This document shows positions 49,332-60,378 of a stretch of DNA of 61,925 bases, piece by piece; positions within the stretch are counted from its first letter, which is position 1, and each line of letters starts with the position of its first letter. Source of the DNA: Acidobacteriota bacterium (GTDB taxonomy: Bacteria > Acidobacteriota > Polarisedimenticolia > J045); contig JAGOJY010000025.1 in assembly GCA_017994815.1 (NCBI GenBank), forward strand, positions 1 to 61,925, given 5' to 3'. The notes under the pieces were generated by a model. The model saw only the letters and a program-made list of their open reading frames with translations. It searched no databases and was not told where the DNA came from. The position numbers were made by a program, and so were the translations under genes.

Positions 49332-51470
49332 CTAGGGCGAGGCGATGGTGAAGGTCGCGACGGCGAGGACGCCGCCCGTTTCCGCGGGCGGGGCGGGCGC
49401 CGCGACGCGCGCGAGCGCGGTCTCGACGGGCGTCCCCGACTCGACGACGGCGAAGGCGTAGCGGCCGTAGTCGAGCGAGTACTCCGGGATCGCGATGCGG
49501 GCCTGGCTGCAGAAGCGCTCGTCGCCGGCGTCGTCCACCAGCGCCAGCGCGGATCCCGGCAGCGAGCGCACGAGTCGCGGGGTGCCGTCCGCGTCGCGCG
49601 CGATCAGCAGGTGCTGCACCTTCTCGCGCGCCTGCGAGCGCGCCGGGCCGCACAGCACGTAGCTCAGCGCGACGCGCTCGCCGGGGTCGGCCGGCTGGGC
49701 GTCGCCGACCACGCGGAAGCCGCTGCGCGAGGTGTCGCGCCGCGCCGCGCCCGCGCCGGGCCGCCACAGGAGGTCGCGGCCGGAGTTGGCCTCGACGCGC
49801 AGCGCCAGCGCGGCCCAGCGGTCCGCGCCGCCGCGCCGCAGCGCGACGGTGCTGCGCCCGGCGCCGGACTCCGCCGCCTCGAGGTCCGTGATCACCCCGC
49901 GCGCCACGTACAGGCCGTCCTTGCCGTACGCGCACGGGACCTCGACCGTGAAGCCCGCGTGCGGGTTGGCCGGCGGCGCCTCCATCCGCAGCGCGATCTC
50001 GCCGAACTTCTCCGCGCCGAACTCGCACGCCGTGTCGGCGAACGTCCCGGTGTCGTGCTGCACGACCCCGTCCACCAGCAGGCGCGCCTGCACGCCGCCG
50101 CCGGGCAGGGGCAGCCAGTTCAGCTCCGTCAGCGGCACGCGGAAGCGCACCGGCAGCAGCGCGCCCTTCTGCGTCAGCGCGGGGTAGTCGATCGTCGCCG
50201 CGACCGCCGGCCGCGCGAAGTCGTCGGGCGACAGCAGCGCCGCCAGCCGGCGGTCGCGCCCGCGCGTGGCCTCGTCCACGACCTGCACCGCGCCCGGCGC
50301 GAGCACGCGCAGGCCCCACAGCTCGCGGTAGCGGTCGGTGTCGAGCTTGACCGTCAGCGTGCGCCGCGCGCTGCCGCCGGTGACCTCGACCGGCAGGCTG
50401 AACAGGTAGTAGCAGGAGAGCTGCTCGGCCGCGCCGCGGAAGGTGCCGGCGAACTGCCCCGACATGCGCACGCCCTGCCCGCCGGTGTCGCCCGCCAGCG
50501 CCGACAGCACCGGCGAGGTGCCGCTGCCCTCCAGCCCCGCGGTGTCGATGGTCCAGATCGCGTAGCCGGGCTGCGCCACGTCCACGATGCGCGCGAGCGC
50601 CGGCTCCATGCGGTCCTTCAGCGCTGGCACGAAGATGAACTTGCTCGACGAGAACCACAGCACGACCTTGCGCCCGGCGATCCCCGAGTGCGCGCGCAGC
50701 ACGCCCTCGAGCGCGGCGAGGCTCGCCTGCGGGCTGTAGCTGCCCGACTCGTAGCGCGGCGTGGCCGACGACACGTTGGGCAGGCTGGTCTCGGCCGCGA
50801 TCGCGTCCTGCATCGGCAGCGCGCCGGAGGAGCCGAGGAGCGCCGCCGCGGGGTTCTGCGGCAGCACGAGTTCGGCCGGTTCCTCGCCGCGCCAGATCGT
50901 GCGGCGGACCAGCTGCGCGATCTGGCGGATCTCGGCCGCGTCGCGCGTGAAGCCGGCATGGAACGAGCGCAGCTGGCGCGTCAGGCCGTAGAACTTGTAC
51001 GTCTCGGGTCGTGCGGCCGCCTCCCCGGCGAGCCCCTCGATCGCCTGCGCGACCTTCTCCCGGCCCGCCGCGTCCACGTAGTTGAAGTCGACGACCGCGA
51101 TCACCGGGCGCCCGATGCCTGGCGGCGGGGCGGGCGGCGGCGCGCCGTCCGGGCCGGCGGCATCGCAGATCCGGTCGAGCTTGAGCAGCGCGCGCTGGGC
51201 GTCGGTCAGCTTCTTGCCGTCGAGCCGGATGTCGAAGGCGTCGAGCGGCAGCCCCGGCACCGAGGCTGCGGTGTTCTTCTTGGGGTCGATGACCGAGATG
51301 TCGACCTGCACCAGCTTGACCTCGGCGCGTTCGACGATGTCGGTCGGCTGGGGCGGCGCGGGGGGCCGGCCGGCGGGCGGCTCTTGCGCGGGGGCGCCGG
51401 GCGCCAGCGCGGTGAGCGCGGCGGACGCCGCGGCGAAGCGGTGGAGGACGGAACGCAGGTGGCGAAGCAT
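49332..51470 (-). CDS. Secreted VWFA-related protein of the acidobacterial type
   Basis: A 712-residue intact paralogue of the gene at 44766. Signal peptide about residues 1-28 (HRFAAASAALTALAPGAPAQ). Family hallmark: KLVQVDISVIDPKKNTAASVPGLPLDAFDIRLDGKKL. VWA core: GRPVIAVVDFNYVDAAGREKV, RKVVLWFSSSKFIFVPALKDRM, AIWTIDTAGLEGSGTSP and QLSCYYLFSLPVEVTGGSARR. The C-terminal half is beta-rich with VPCAYGKDGLYVARG and RSGFRVV repeats shared with the paralogue. Length, order and identity make the pair a recent duplication around the DsbA-like and hydrolase genes. Exported; ligand unknown. Confidence 0.86.
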   Translation of the reverse strand: MLRHLRSVLHRFAAASAALTALAPGAPAQEPPAGRPPAPPQPTDIVERAEVKLVQVDISVIDPKKNTAASVPGLPLDAFDIRLDGKKLTDAQRALLKLDRICDAAGPDGAPPPAPPPGIGRPVIAVVDFNYVDAAGREKVAQAIEGLAGEAAARPETYKFYGLTRQLRSFHAGFTRDAAEIRQIAQLVRRTIWRGEEPAELVLPQNPAAALLGSSGALPMQDAIAAETSLPNVSSATPRYESGSYSPQASLAALEGVLRAHSGIAGRKVVLWFSSSKFIFVPALKDRMEPALARIVDVAQPGYAIWTIDTAGLEGSGTSPVLSALAGDTGGQGVRMSGQFAGTFRGAAEQLSCYYLFSLPVEVTGGSARRTLTVKLDTDRYRELWGLRVLAPGAVQVVDEATRGRDRRLAALLSPDDFARPAVAATIDYPALTQKGALLPVRFRVPLTELNWLPLPGGGVQARLLVDGVVQHDTGTFADTACEFGAEKFGEIALRMEAPPANPHAGFTVEVPCAYGKDGLYVARGVITDLEAAESGAGRSTVALRRGGADRWAALALRVEANSGRDLLWRPGAGAARRDTSRSGFRVVGDAQPADPGERVALSYVLCGPARSQAREKVQHLLIARDADGTPRLVRSLPGSALALVDDAGDERFCSQARIAIPEYSLDYGRYAFAVVESGTPVETALARVAAPAPPAETGGVLAVATFTIASP

Positions 51471-51546
51471 GCGCGACCCCCTCTCGGGCGGGACGAGGTT
51501 AGTGGATGCCGGTCCCGCGGCCAAGCCTCTGCGACAATTCGGCGCC

Positions 51547-52722
51547 ATGGACGCGACGCTGGTGGCGTGGGGCGCGATCGCGGCGCTCGGCTGGCTCCTG
51601 CGGATGGCATGGATCGCGCGGGTGGGGCTGGCCCTGCGCTGGCTGCGCGACCTCGATCCGCCGGAGCCGGCACGCTGGCCGTCCTTGAGCGTGGTGCTGG
51701 CGGCGCGCGACGAGCGCGCCACGATCGAGGCCACGGTCGAGGCGCTGCTCGCGCAGTCGTACCCCGGGCTGAAGGTCGTCGTCGTGGACGATCGCTCGGC
51801 GGACGGCACGGGCGAGATCCTCGACCGGCTCGCCGCGGGCGACCCGCGGCTCTGCGTGGTGCACGTGCGCGAGCTGCCGGCCGGCTGGCTGGGCAAGGTC
51901 CACGCCCTCGAGCGCGGCCGCGCCGCGGCGCGCGGCGAGTGATTCTTGTTCACCGACGCCGACGTGGTCTTCGCGCCCGGGACGCTGCGCCGCGCGCTCG
52001 CGCACGGCCTCGCCGAGCGGCTCGACTTCCTCGCGGCGAGCCCCGAGATCCGCCGCACGACCTTCTGGGCCGACATCGCCAAGGGGGCGTTCGGGGTCGA
52101 GTTCCTGCTGTGGATGCGCCCGCACCGCGCCGGCGACCCGGCCTCGGGCGCGTTCATCGGCGTCGGCGCGTTCAACCTGGTGCGCCGCGCCGCGCTGGAG
52201 CGCACGCCGGGGTTCGCGTGGCTGCGGATGGAGGTCGCGGACGACATCGGGCTGGGGCTGATGCTGAAGCGCTCCGGCGCGCGGTGCGGGTTCGTGGTCG
52301 GGATCGACGCGATCGCGACCGACTGGTACGCCGGCCTCGGCGACGTGCTGCGCGGGCTGGAGAAGAACCTCTTCGGCGGTGCGGTGCGCTACAGCTACGC
52401 GCGGCTCGCGCTGCTCGGCGCGCTGTACGCGGCGTTCGCGCTTGGCCTCGCGCTCGCGCTGTCGGGCGCGGCCGGTCCGTGGGCGCTGGGGCTGGCGCTG
52501 GGGGCGGCGGCGCTGCACGCGGTGCTTTCGGTGGTCGGCGCGCGCCTCGCCCGCGCGCCGGTTCTCGAGGGGCTGCTGCTGCCGGTCGGGACCGTGTTCG
52601 TCGGGATCGCGCTCTTGCGCTCGGCGTGGCGCTGCTGGCGCCAGGGCGGCATCACCTGGCGCGGCACGTTCTACCCGCTCGCGGAGTTGCGCGCTGGCCG
52701 CCGCGTCGCCCTCGGGCCGTGA
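51547..52722 (+). pseudogene. Family 2 glycosyltransferase interrupted by an in-frame TGA
   Basis: A 391-codon membrane-bound glycosyltransferase. An N-terminal span (LVAWGAIAALGWLLRMAWIARV) is followed by the GT-A domain: SVVLAARDERATIEATVEALLAQSYPGLKVVVVDDRSADGT, then LPAGWLGKVHALERGRAAARGE. Codon 132 (51940-51942) is TGA, after which FLFTDADVVFAPG (DxD motif), GAFIGVGAFNLVRRAAL and three or four C-terminal spans continue in the same frame. Relatives have Trp at this place (GEW-LLFTDAD), so TGG has become TGA by mutation, error or recoding. The type resembles glycosyltransferases acting on hopanoid, carotenoid or other lipids. The 3' end converges on the SDR gene. Confidence 0.82.
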
Positions 52723-52729
52723 CGGCGCG

Positions 52730-53317
52730 TCAGGGCTGGATGATCGCCCCGGTGTCGCGGCCCTCGACGCTGGTGACGTACGCCCGCGCGACGTCCTTCG
52801 CCGGCATTCCCGTGGACGGATCCTGGCCCATCGCGGCGAGCGTCTCGCTGACCCACGGCGGGCTGACCGCGTTGACGCGCAGCCGCGGCAGCTCCAGCGC
52901 GGCCGCGCGCGCGAACGCCTCGACGCCCGCGTTGACCAGGCTGACGGCCGCGCTGCCCTGCATCGGCGAGCGCGCCAGGATCCCGCTGGTCAGCGTGAAC
53001 GAGCCGCCGTCGCGCACGTGGTCGCGCCCGTAGCGGACGAGGTTGACCTGCCCCATCAGCTTGTCGTGCAGGCTGAACTCGAAATCGGCGTCCGAGAGTT
53101 CCGGCAACGGCTTCCAGGCCGCGGAGCCGGCGGCCGAGACGACCGCGTCCAGCTGCCCGAGCTGCGCGAAGAGCTTCCTGACCGAGGCCGGGTCGGTGAT
53201 GTCCGCGTGCACGTCGCCGTGCGTGCGCCCGACGCGGACGACCTCGTGCCGCGCCGCGAGCGCCTCGGCCACCGCCCGCCCGATCGTGCCGTTCCCGCCG
53301 ATGATCGCGATCCGCAT
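52730..53317 (-). CDS. Short-chain dehydrogenase-like protein lacking the Tyr-Lys pair
   Basis: A 195-residue Rossmann protein. Nucleotide-binding loop: RIAIIGGNGTIGRAVAEAL; the next strand is VGRTHGDVHADITDPASV, suggesting NADP preference. LDAVVSAAGSAAWKPL matches the NNAG-type strand. The SDR active-site helix normally has YxxxK, but here it reads SAAVSLVNAGVEAFARAAALEL, with Val and Asn in those places. Ser in TSGILARSP is present. At 195 residues it is shorter than a typical SDR (about 250). It may bind cofactor without normal dehydrogenase chemistry. Such short forms are known in many genomes but lack an assigned reaction. Confidence 0.8.
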   Translation of the reverse strand: MRIAIIGGNGTIGRAVAEALAARHEVVRVGRTHGDVHADITDPASVRKLFAQLGQLDAVVSAAGSAAWKPLPELSDADFEFSLHDKLMGQVNLVRYGRDHVRDGGSFTLTSGILARSPMQGSAAVSLVNAGVEAFARAAALELPRLRVNAVSPPWVSETLAAMGQDPSTGMPAKDVARAYVTSVEGRDTGAIIQP

Positions 53318-53400
53318 GCGCGTGTCTCCTGTCGCAAGGCGCCGATTATGGCCCGCGGTCCGCCATCCCGCCGGTGCACGGAGTGAGCACCGACGCGCGA

Positions 53401-53406
53401 TACAAT
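53401..53406 (+). promoter_or_regulatory. Candidate -10 element before the first Uma2-like gene
   Basis: TACAAT in the context GCGATACAATCCCG, about 90 bases before the ATG. The same 14-base context recurs before the second copy (TACAAT at 54103-54108, 27 bases before its ATG), so it travelled with the duplication. No good -35 hexamer stands 16-18 bases upstream in either copy. Confidence 0.35.
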
Positions 53407-53474
53407 CCCGTTGGTTTCCGATCCGGGACGGTGGGGTCGGCGCTGCGTACGGTTCTGACGCCCGCGGGCCTAGC

Positions 53475-54677
53475 CTGCCCCCGAGGAGTGATCCGCATGT
53501 CGGAACAACAGCGCGAACGTCTCTTGGGCTACGCGGACTACGCCGCGCTCCCGGACGACGGCCAGCGTTACCAGCTCCTCGAGGGGGAACTGGTGATGAC
53601 TCCGTCGCCGAACGCGTGGCACCAGCAGATTCTCCGGGAACTCGAGTTCCGGCTGCTGGCGCACGTCAAGGAGCGTGGGCTCGGCGAGCTGTTTTTCGCG
53701 CCCTTGGATGTCGTGCTCGACGACCACAACGTGGTCCAGCCGGACATCTTCTTCGTCTCGAACGAACGGGCCGGCGTGCGGCAAGACGGGCGGATCCTCG
53801 GCGCACCGGACGTGTGCGTGGAGATCCTCTCCCGCGGCACGGAGCGGGTGGACCGCGTGCGCAAGTTGGACCTCTACGCGCGGTTCGGCGTCGGGCACTA
53901 CTGGATCGTCGATCCGCGCCCGAGGACGATCGAGGAGTACGTGCTCGCGGGGGGCGACGTCTACCGCGTGCGCAGCATCGCCGGCTACCACGAGCCGTTC
54001 CGCCCGGCCGCGTTCCCCGGCTTCGAGTTCACGCTCGACGTCGTCCCGCTGCCGGAAACGCCGTGATAGCCGCCCCGGGCGGGCCGCCCGGGACACGCGC
54101 GATACAATCCCGCTGCCCCCGAGGAGTGATCCGCATGTCGGAACAACAGCGCGAACGTCTCTTGGGCTACGCGGACTACGCCGCGCTCCCGGACGACGGC
54201 CAGCGTTACCAGCTCCTCGAGGGGGAACTGGTGATGACCCCGTTGCCGAACGCGTGGCACCAGGACATCCTGATCGAGCTCGGGTCTCGCCTGCGCAGCT
54301 TCGTTCTGAAGCAGGAGCAAGGCCAGGTGTACATCGCGCCGCTCGACGTCGTGCTCGACGACCACAACGTGGTCCAGCCGGACATCTTCTTCCTCTCGAA
54401 CGAACGGGCCGGCGTGCGGCAAGGCGGGCGGATCCTCGGCGCACCGGACGTGTGCGTGGAGATCCTCTCCAGCGGCACGGAGCGGGTGGACCGCGTGCGC
54501 AAGCTGGACCTCTACGCGCGGTTCGGCGTCGGGCACTACTGGATCGTCGACCCGCGCCCGAGGTCGATCGAGGAGTACGTGCTCGCGGGGGGCGACGTCT
54601 ACCGCGTGCGCAGCATCGCCGGCTACCACGAGCCGTTCCGCCCGGCCGCGTTCCCCGGCTTCGAGTTCACGCTGGAC
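53475..54677 (+). repeat. Tandem duplication: two 565-base direct repeats offset by 638 bases
   Basis: Copy A spans 53475-54039 and copy B spans 54113-54677, each from CTGCCCCCGAGGAGTG to just before the last codons of the gene. The ends are near-identical in DNA while the central 70 bases or so are not, which points to duplication followed by replacement or selection in the middle. Confidence 0.85.
53497..54066 (+). CDS. Uma2 family (DUF820) restriction-endonuclease-fold protein, copy 1
   Basis: A 189-residue protein with a PD-(D/E)xK nuclease-like fold. Motifs: QRYQLLEGELVMTPSPNAWHQ, then NVVQPDIFFVSNER (PD), APDVCVEILSRGTERVDRVRKLDLYARFGVGHYWIVDP (E-x-L...K) and FRPAAFPGFEFTLD. The family is very numerous in cyanobacteria and other phyla; its role is unknown, with proposals of a DNase or a selfish or defence-related nuclease. 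GAGGAGTG precedes the ATG. It is followed by a near-identical second copy with an independent middle segment. Confidence 0.88.
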   Translation: MSEQQRERLLGYADYAALPDDGQRYQLLEGELVMTPSPNAWHQQILRELEFRLLAHVKERGLGELFFAPLDVVLDDHNVVQPDIFFVSNERAGVRQDGRILGAPDVCVEILSRGTERVDRVRKLDLYARFGVGHYWIVDPRPRTIEEYVLAGGDVYRVRSIAGYHEPFRPAAFPGFEFTLDVVPLPETP

Positions 54678-54707
54678 GCAATCGAATTGCCGGAGGAGCC
54701 CGCCTGA
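54135..54707 (+). CDS. Uma2 family (DUF820) restriction-endonuclease-fold protein, copy 2
   Basis: A 190-residue tandem copy of the gene at 53497. Residues 1-35 and about 70-180 are nearly the same in both copies, including PDIFFLSNER and CVEILSSGTERVDRVRKLDLYARFG. Residues about 43-66 differ strongly (DILIELGSRLRSFVLKQEQGQVYI here against QILRELEFRLLAHVKERGLGELFF) without changing length. The C-terminus has one extra residue. The same ribosome binding site and upstream sequence precede it. Confidence 0.88.
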   Translation: MSEQQRERLLGYADYAALPDDGQRYQLLEGELVMTPLPNAWHQDILIELGSRLRSFVLKQEQGQVYIAPLDVVLDDHNVVQPDIFFLSNERAGVRQGGRILGAPDVCVEILSSGTERVDRVRKLDLYARFGVGHYWIVDPRPRSIEEYVLAGGDVYRVRSIAGYHEPFRPAAFPGFEFTLDAIELPEEPA

Positions 54708-54768
54708 CCCCAGCGCAACCACGAACTGCGGGGGCAGACGCAAGAACGGACAGCGGCAGCGGTCCCCA

Positions 54769-57873
<3,105 letters not shown>

Positions 57874-57914
57874 GGCCGCCCCCCGCCCCATCCCCCCGGT
57901 TTCTGCATCGTTAC

Positions 57915-58118
57915 GGCGACATCCCCCGGCTGTCTGCAACGCGGCGGCAACATCCCCCGCGAACCTGCAACATTCCGCGGTCCGACACATCCCAACGCCG
58001 TCCCCCGGGCAGGTCCGCACGTCCGCGCGTGTTCGCGAGCCGTCTGCGGCTGCGCGGGGTGATGCAAATGCCGGGGGGATGTTCCGCGCGTGTTGCAGAA
58101 ACAGGGGGGATGTCGCCA
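57915..58118. repeat. Facing arrays of ACATCCCCC / TGCAAC motifs (transposon-end-like)
   Basis: Left arm 57917-57980 and right arm about 58118-58055 are inverted copies, roughly three quarters identical over about 62 bases with small gaps. Each arm holds two GGCRACATCCCCC-type motifs (the inner right copy reads CGGAACATCCCCCC) and two TGCAAC/TGCATC motifs spaced about 30 bases apart. A further CACATCCCAACG lies in the middle. Multiple internal sites in two facing ends are what IS21- or Tn7-like transposases bind, so this may be a non-autonomous or internally deleted element. It occupies most of the 416 bases between dnaE2 and the DUF4160 gene. Confidence 0.65.
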
Positions 58119-58166
58119 GCCCCCCGGACATCCGGCTTCGTTCCGACCACCGCACGCATCGCCTGG

Positions 58167-58192
58167 TGCGGGCCGGCTGCGCCGGCCCCTGG
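58167..58192. repeat. GGGCCGGC...GCCGGCCCCT hairpin
   Basis: A near-perfect palindrome (GCGGGCCGGCTGCGCCGGCC then CCTGG) about 100 bases before the DUF4160 gene. It matches the copy at 58751 base for base through the stem, so the small gene pair is flanked by two direct copies of the repeat. Confidence 0.6.
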
Positions 58193-58289
58193 CCTCGGGC
58201 GCGATTGCCGCTCCGGGATGGTCGGTACCCGCGAGGCGTTCAGCCCCTGCGGTCGGGCTGTCAGGCTGCGGTCCCGGAGCGTGCCGTCC

Positions 58290-58532
58290 ATGCCGACCAT
58301 CCTGCGGTGGAAAGGGTACCGGTTCTTTTTCTTCAGCCAAGAGGGCCACGAACCCCCGCGCGTCCACGTGGAGCGCGCGGAATGCGTGGCCAAGGTCTGG
58401 CTGCAACCTGTGGCCATTGCGCGTGCGCAGCTGTTCTCGCAGCACGAACTGTCCAGAATCCTGCGCATCGTCCAAAATAAGCGCTACTACCTCTTGGAGC
58501 GGTGGTATGGGCACTTCCCCGATCAGGTTTGA
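58290..58532 (+). CDS. DUF4160 domain protein
   Basis: An 80-residue protein of the DUF4160 family: MPTILRWKGYRFFFFSQEGHEPPRVHVERAECVAKVWLQPV, then a helical end (FSQHELSRILRIVQNKRYYLLERWYGHF). The E-P-x-H-x-H pattern (EPPRVHV) is the family mark. DUF4160 genes are commonly paired with DUF2442 genes, and the pair is often listed as a possible toxin-antitoxin module, without firm biochemical proof known to me. The ATG at 58290 gives standard length. It overlaps the next gene by 26 bases. Confidence 0.85.
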   Translation: MPTILRWKGYRFFFFSQEGHEPPRVHVERAECVAKVWLQPVAIARAQLFSQHELSRILRIVQNKRYYLLERWYGHFPDQV

Positions 58533-58749
58533 GCCGCTCGCCGTGGACGTGCGCTGCACCGCGGACCGGCTGCACGTGGTGCTGGCGGACGGGCGCGAGG
58601 TGTCCGTGCCGCTGGCGTGGTTCCCGCGGCTGCAGAGCGCGACCGAGGACCAGCGCCGCCAGTGGCGGCTGATCGGACGCGGCGTCGGCATCCACTGGGA
58701 AGCCGTGGACGAGGACATCGCCGTCGAGACGCTGCTCAGGCTGTCCTGA
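58507..58749 (+). CDS. DUF2442 domain protein
   Basis: An 80-residue protein of the DUF2442 family: VRCTADRLHVVLADGREVSVPLAWFPRLQSATEDQRRQWRLIGRGVGIHWEAVDEDIAVETLLR. The motifs DGREVSVPLAWFPRL and GxGIHWExxDEDI are diagnostic. It overlaps the DUF4160 gene by 26 bases, so the two are co-translated. The pair sits within the SOS cassette on the strand opposite to imuB and dnaE2, which suggests later insertion. Confidence 0.88.
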   Translation: MGTSPIRFEPLAVDVRCTADRLHVVLADGREVSVPLAWFPRLQSATEDQRRQWRLIGRGVGIHWEAVDEDIAVETLLRLS

Positions 58750-58750
58750 G

Positions 58751-58776
58751 CGGGCCGGCTGCGCCGGCCCCTACGG
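58751..58776. repeat. GGGCCGGC...GCCGGCCCCTACGG hairpin
   Basis: A perfect GGGCCGGC/GCCGGCCC stem directly behind the DUF2442 stop, ending in the family tail CCCTACGG. It can act as a terminator for the small pair. A less regular inverted relative lies at 58838-58860. Confidence 0.65.
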
Positions 58777-58866
58777 CAACCCGATCGACAACCGACGATG
58801 CACGACGCACGTGCGTCGCGGGCGCGTGTTTTCATGGGGGCTGCCGCCGGCGGCCCGCATGCCGCG

Positions 58867-60378
58867 CTACTCCACATGGCCGTGGAGGAACCAGCGTCTG
58901 CGCTGGCGGTCGAAATACACCCACAGCAGGTCGCCGCGGGCGGTGTGCGCGAAGTGGTACTCGCGGTGCACCGGGCGGGTCCACCAGCCGCCCGAGACCA
59001 CGTACGGCCCGGACATCTTTGTCACCGCGCCGTGCTCGTGGTGGTGGATCAGCCAGCCGTCGTCGCGCAGGTGGTGCGACTGCGAGGGCAGCGGCTCCGG
59101 CTTCTCGGCGATGCGCCGCACCAGGACCGGCGGCGCGTCGCCGGCGCGGGCCGGCGGCGGCGCGCCCTCGTCCAGCGCCGCGAGCGGCTCCCACAGGAAC
59201 GAGGCCTCCGGCAGGTGGCCGTCGCGCACCCGCGCGCGCACCACCGACTCCGGGCCGAACTCGGCGCGCAGCCGGGCCAGCGCGCGGTTGGCCGCGGCGA
59301 GGTCGCGCCGCGGCTGCTCGGCGAACAGGCGCGCCTGCTCGGCGTCGAGCTTCACGCCCAGCAGCTCGACCTCCAGCTCCTCGACCTTGCCGTCCAACTC
59401 GGCCGACTCCAGCCGCAGCCGCACCAGGTCCAGGAGCTGCGCCGCGGCGCGCGTCGGCTGCGCCGGGCGCAGCGCCTCGTGGCGGCAGCGGCCGGTGTCC
59501 AGCTTCAGCTCGACCCGCAGCTCGCGCGCCGCCTCGCGGCGCGCGGCGAGCCGCTCCAGGAGCGGGTCGAGCAGCCGCTTGAGCACGAACAGGAGCCGCT
59601 CGATGTCGGCGTCGGCGTAGCCCAGCTCCTCGCGCGCGGCCAGCCGCTCTTCCGGCGCCAGGGGCTGCAGCGGCGACCACGCCGCGCCCGAGGCCAGCCG
59701 GTGCATGCGCGCGGCCGCGTCGCCGAAGCGCTCGTGCACGCCGTCGGCCGACAACTCGAGGAACTCCGAGAGCGTCGTCACGCCGAGCTTGTCCAGGTCG
59801 TCGCGCAGCGCGGGCTCGAGGCCGAGCCGCTCCAGCGGCGCCGCGCGGGCCGCGAGCTGCTCCTCGGCCGGATCGCGGAACACCACCGGTGCGGCGGCGT
59901 CGGCTCGCGAGGAGCGCGCCACCGCGTACGTGCCGTAGCGCGTGAAGCCGACCACCACCCGCGCGGCGAAGCCCAGCGCGCTGACCGCGCTGTGGATCAC
60001 GCGGCCCCAGGCCGCCGCCGAGCGGAACACGTGCTCCAACCCCTCGCCGTCGAGCCAGAACACGCCCGGCTCGCCGGCGGCCGGCTCGACGTCGGGCGAG
60101 CCGTCGCGCAGCCGCGTGGCCAGGCGCCGCACGCCGGCGTCGATCTCCTCGCGCGGGACCACCCCCGCGCGCAGCTCGCGCGAGAGCGACAGCGCCGCGG
60201 CGTAGCGCATGCCGGGCAGGATCCGCACCCGGCGGGCCGGCTCGTTGACCCATAGGATGCGCGCCTGCGGGCTGTCCTCGGCCACGACCGCGGCCGGGCC
60301 GTCGGCCCACTCCGGGTGCCGCTGCAACAGCAGTTGCAGCGGCAGCGCGGGGACGTCAACGCAGGCCCAGCGGCCCAC
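58867..60378 (-). CDS. imuB: Y-family polymerase-like protein ImuB
   Basis: A 503-residue DNA polymerase Y-like protein. It begins RWACVDVPALPLQLLLQRHPEWADGPAAVV, continues with ILPGMRYAAALSLSRELRAGVV and WLDGEGLEHVFRSAAAWGRVI, and has a helix-hairpin-helix LGVTTLSEFLELSADGVHERFG. The acidic catalytic triad of active Y polymerases is not preserved, as expected for ImuB, which acts as a clamp-binding adaptor for DnaE2. The C-terminal part (GDLLWVYFDRQRRRWFLHGHVE) is the extended ImuB tail. It overlaps imuA by 23 bases. Confidence 0.92.
   Translation of the reverse strand: MGRWACVDVPALPLQLLLQRHPEWADGPAAVVAEDSPQARILWVNEPARRVRILPGMRYAAALSLSRELRAGVVPREEIDAGVRRLATRLRDGSPDVEPAAGEPGVFWLDGEGLEHVFRSAAAWGRVIHSAVSALGFAARVVVGFTRYGTYAVARSSRADAAAPVVFRDPAEEQLAARAAPLERLGLEPALRDDLDKLGVTTLSEFLELSADGVHERFGDAAARMHRLASGAAWSPLQPLAPEERLAAREELGYADADIERLLFVLKRLLDPLLERLAARREAARELRVELKLDTGRCRHEALRPAQPTRAAAQLLDLVRLRLESAELDGKVEELEVELLGVKLDAEQARLFAEQPRRDLAAANRALARLRAEFGPESVVRARVRDGHLPEASFLWEPLAALDEGAPPPARAGDAPPVLVRRIAEKPEPLPSQSHHLRDDGWLIHHHEHGAVTKMSGPYVVSGGWWTRPVHREYHFAHTARGDLLWVYFDRQRRRWFLHGHVE

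Noticed and set aside
51940..51942. Selenocysteine or changed genetic code
   Set aside because: The expected residue is Trp rather than Cys, no SECIS-like hairpin is evident after the codon, and Trp is written TGG in other genes here.
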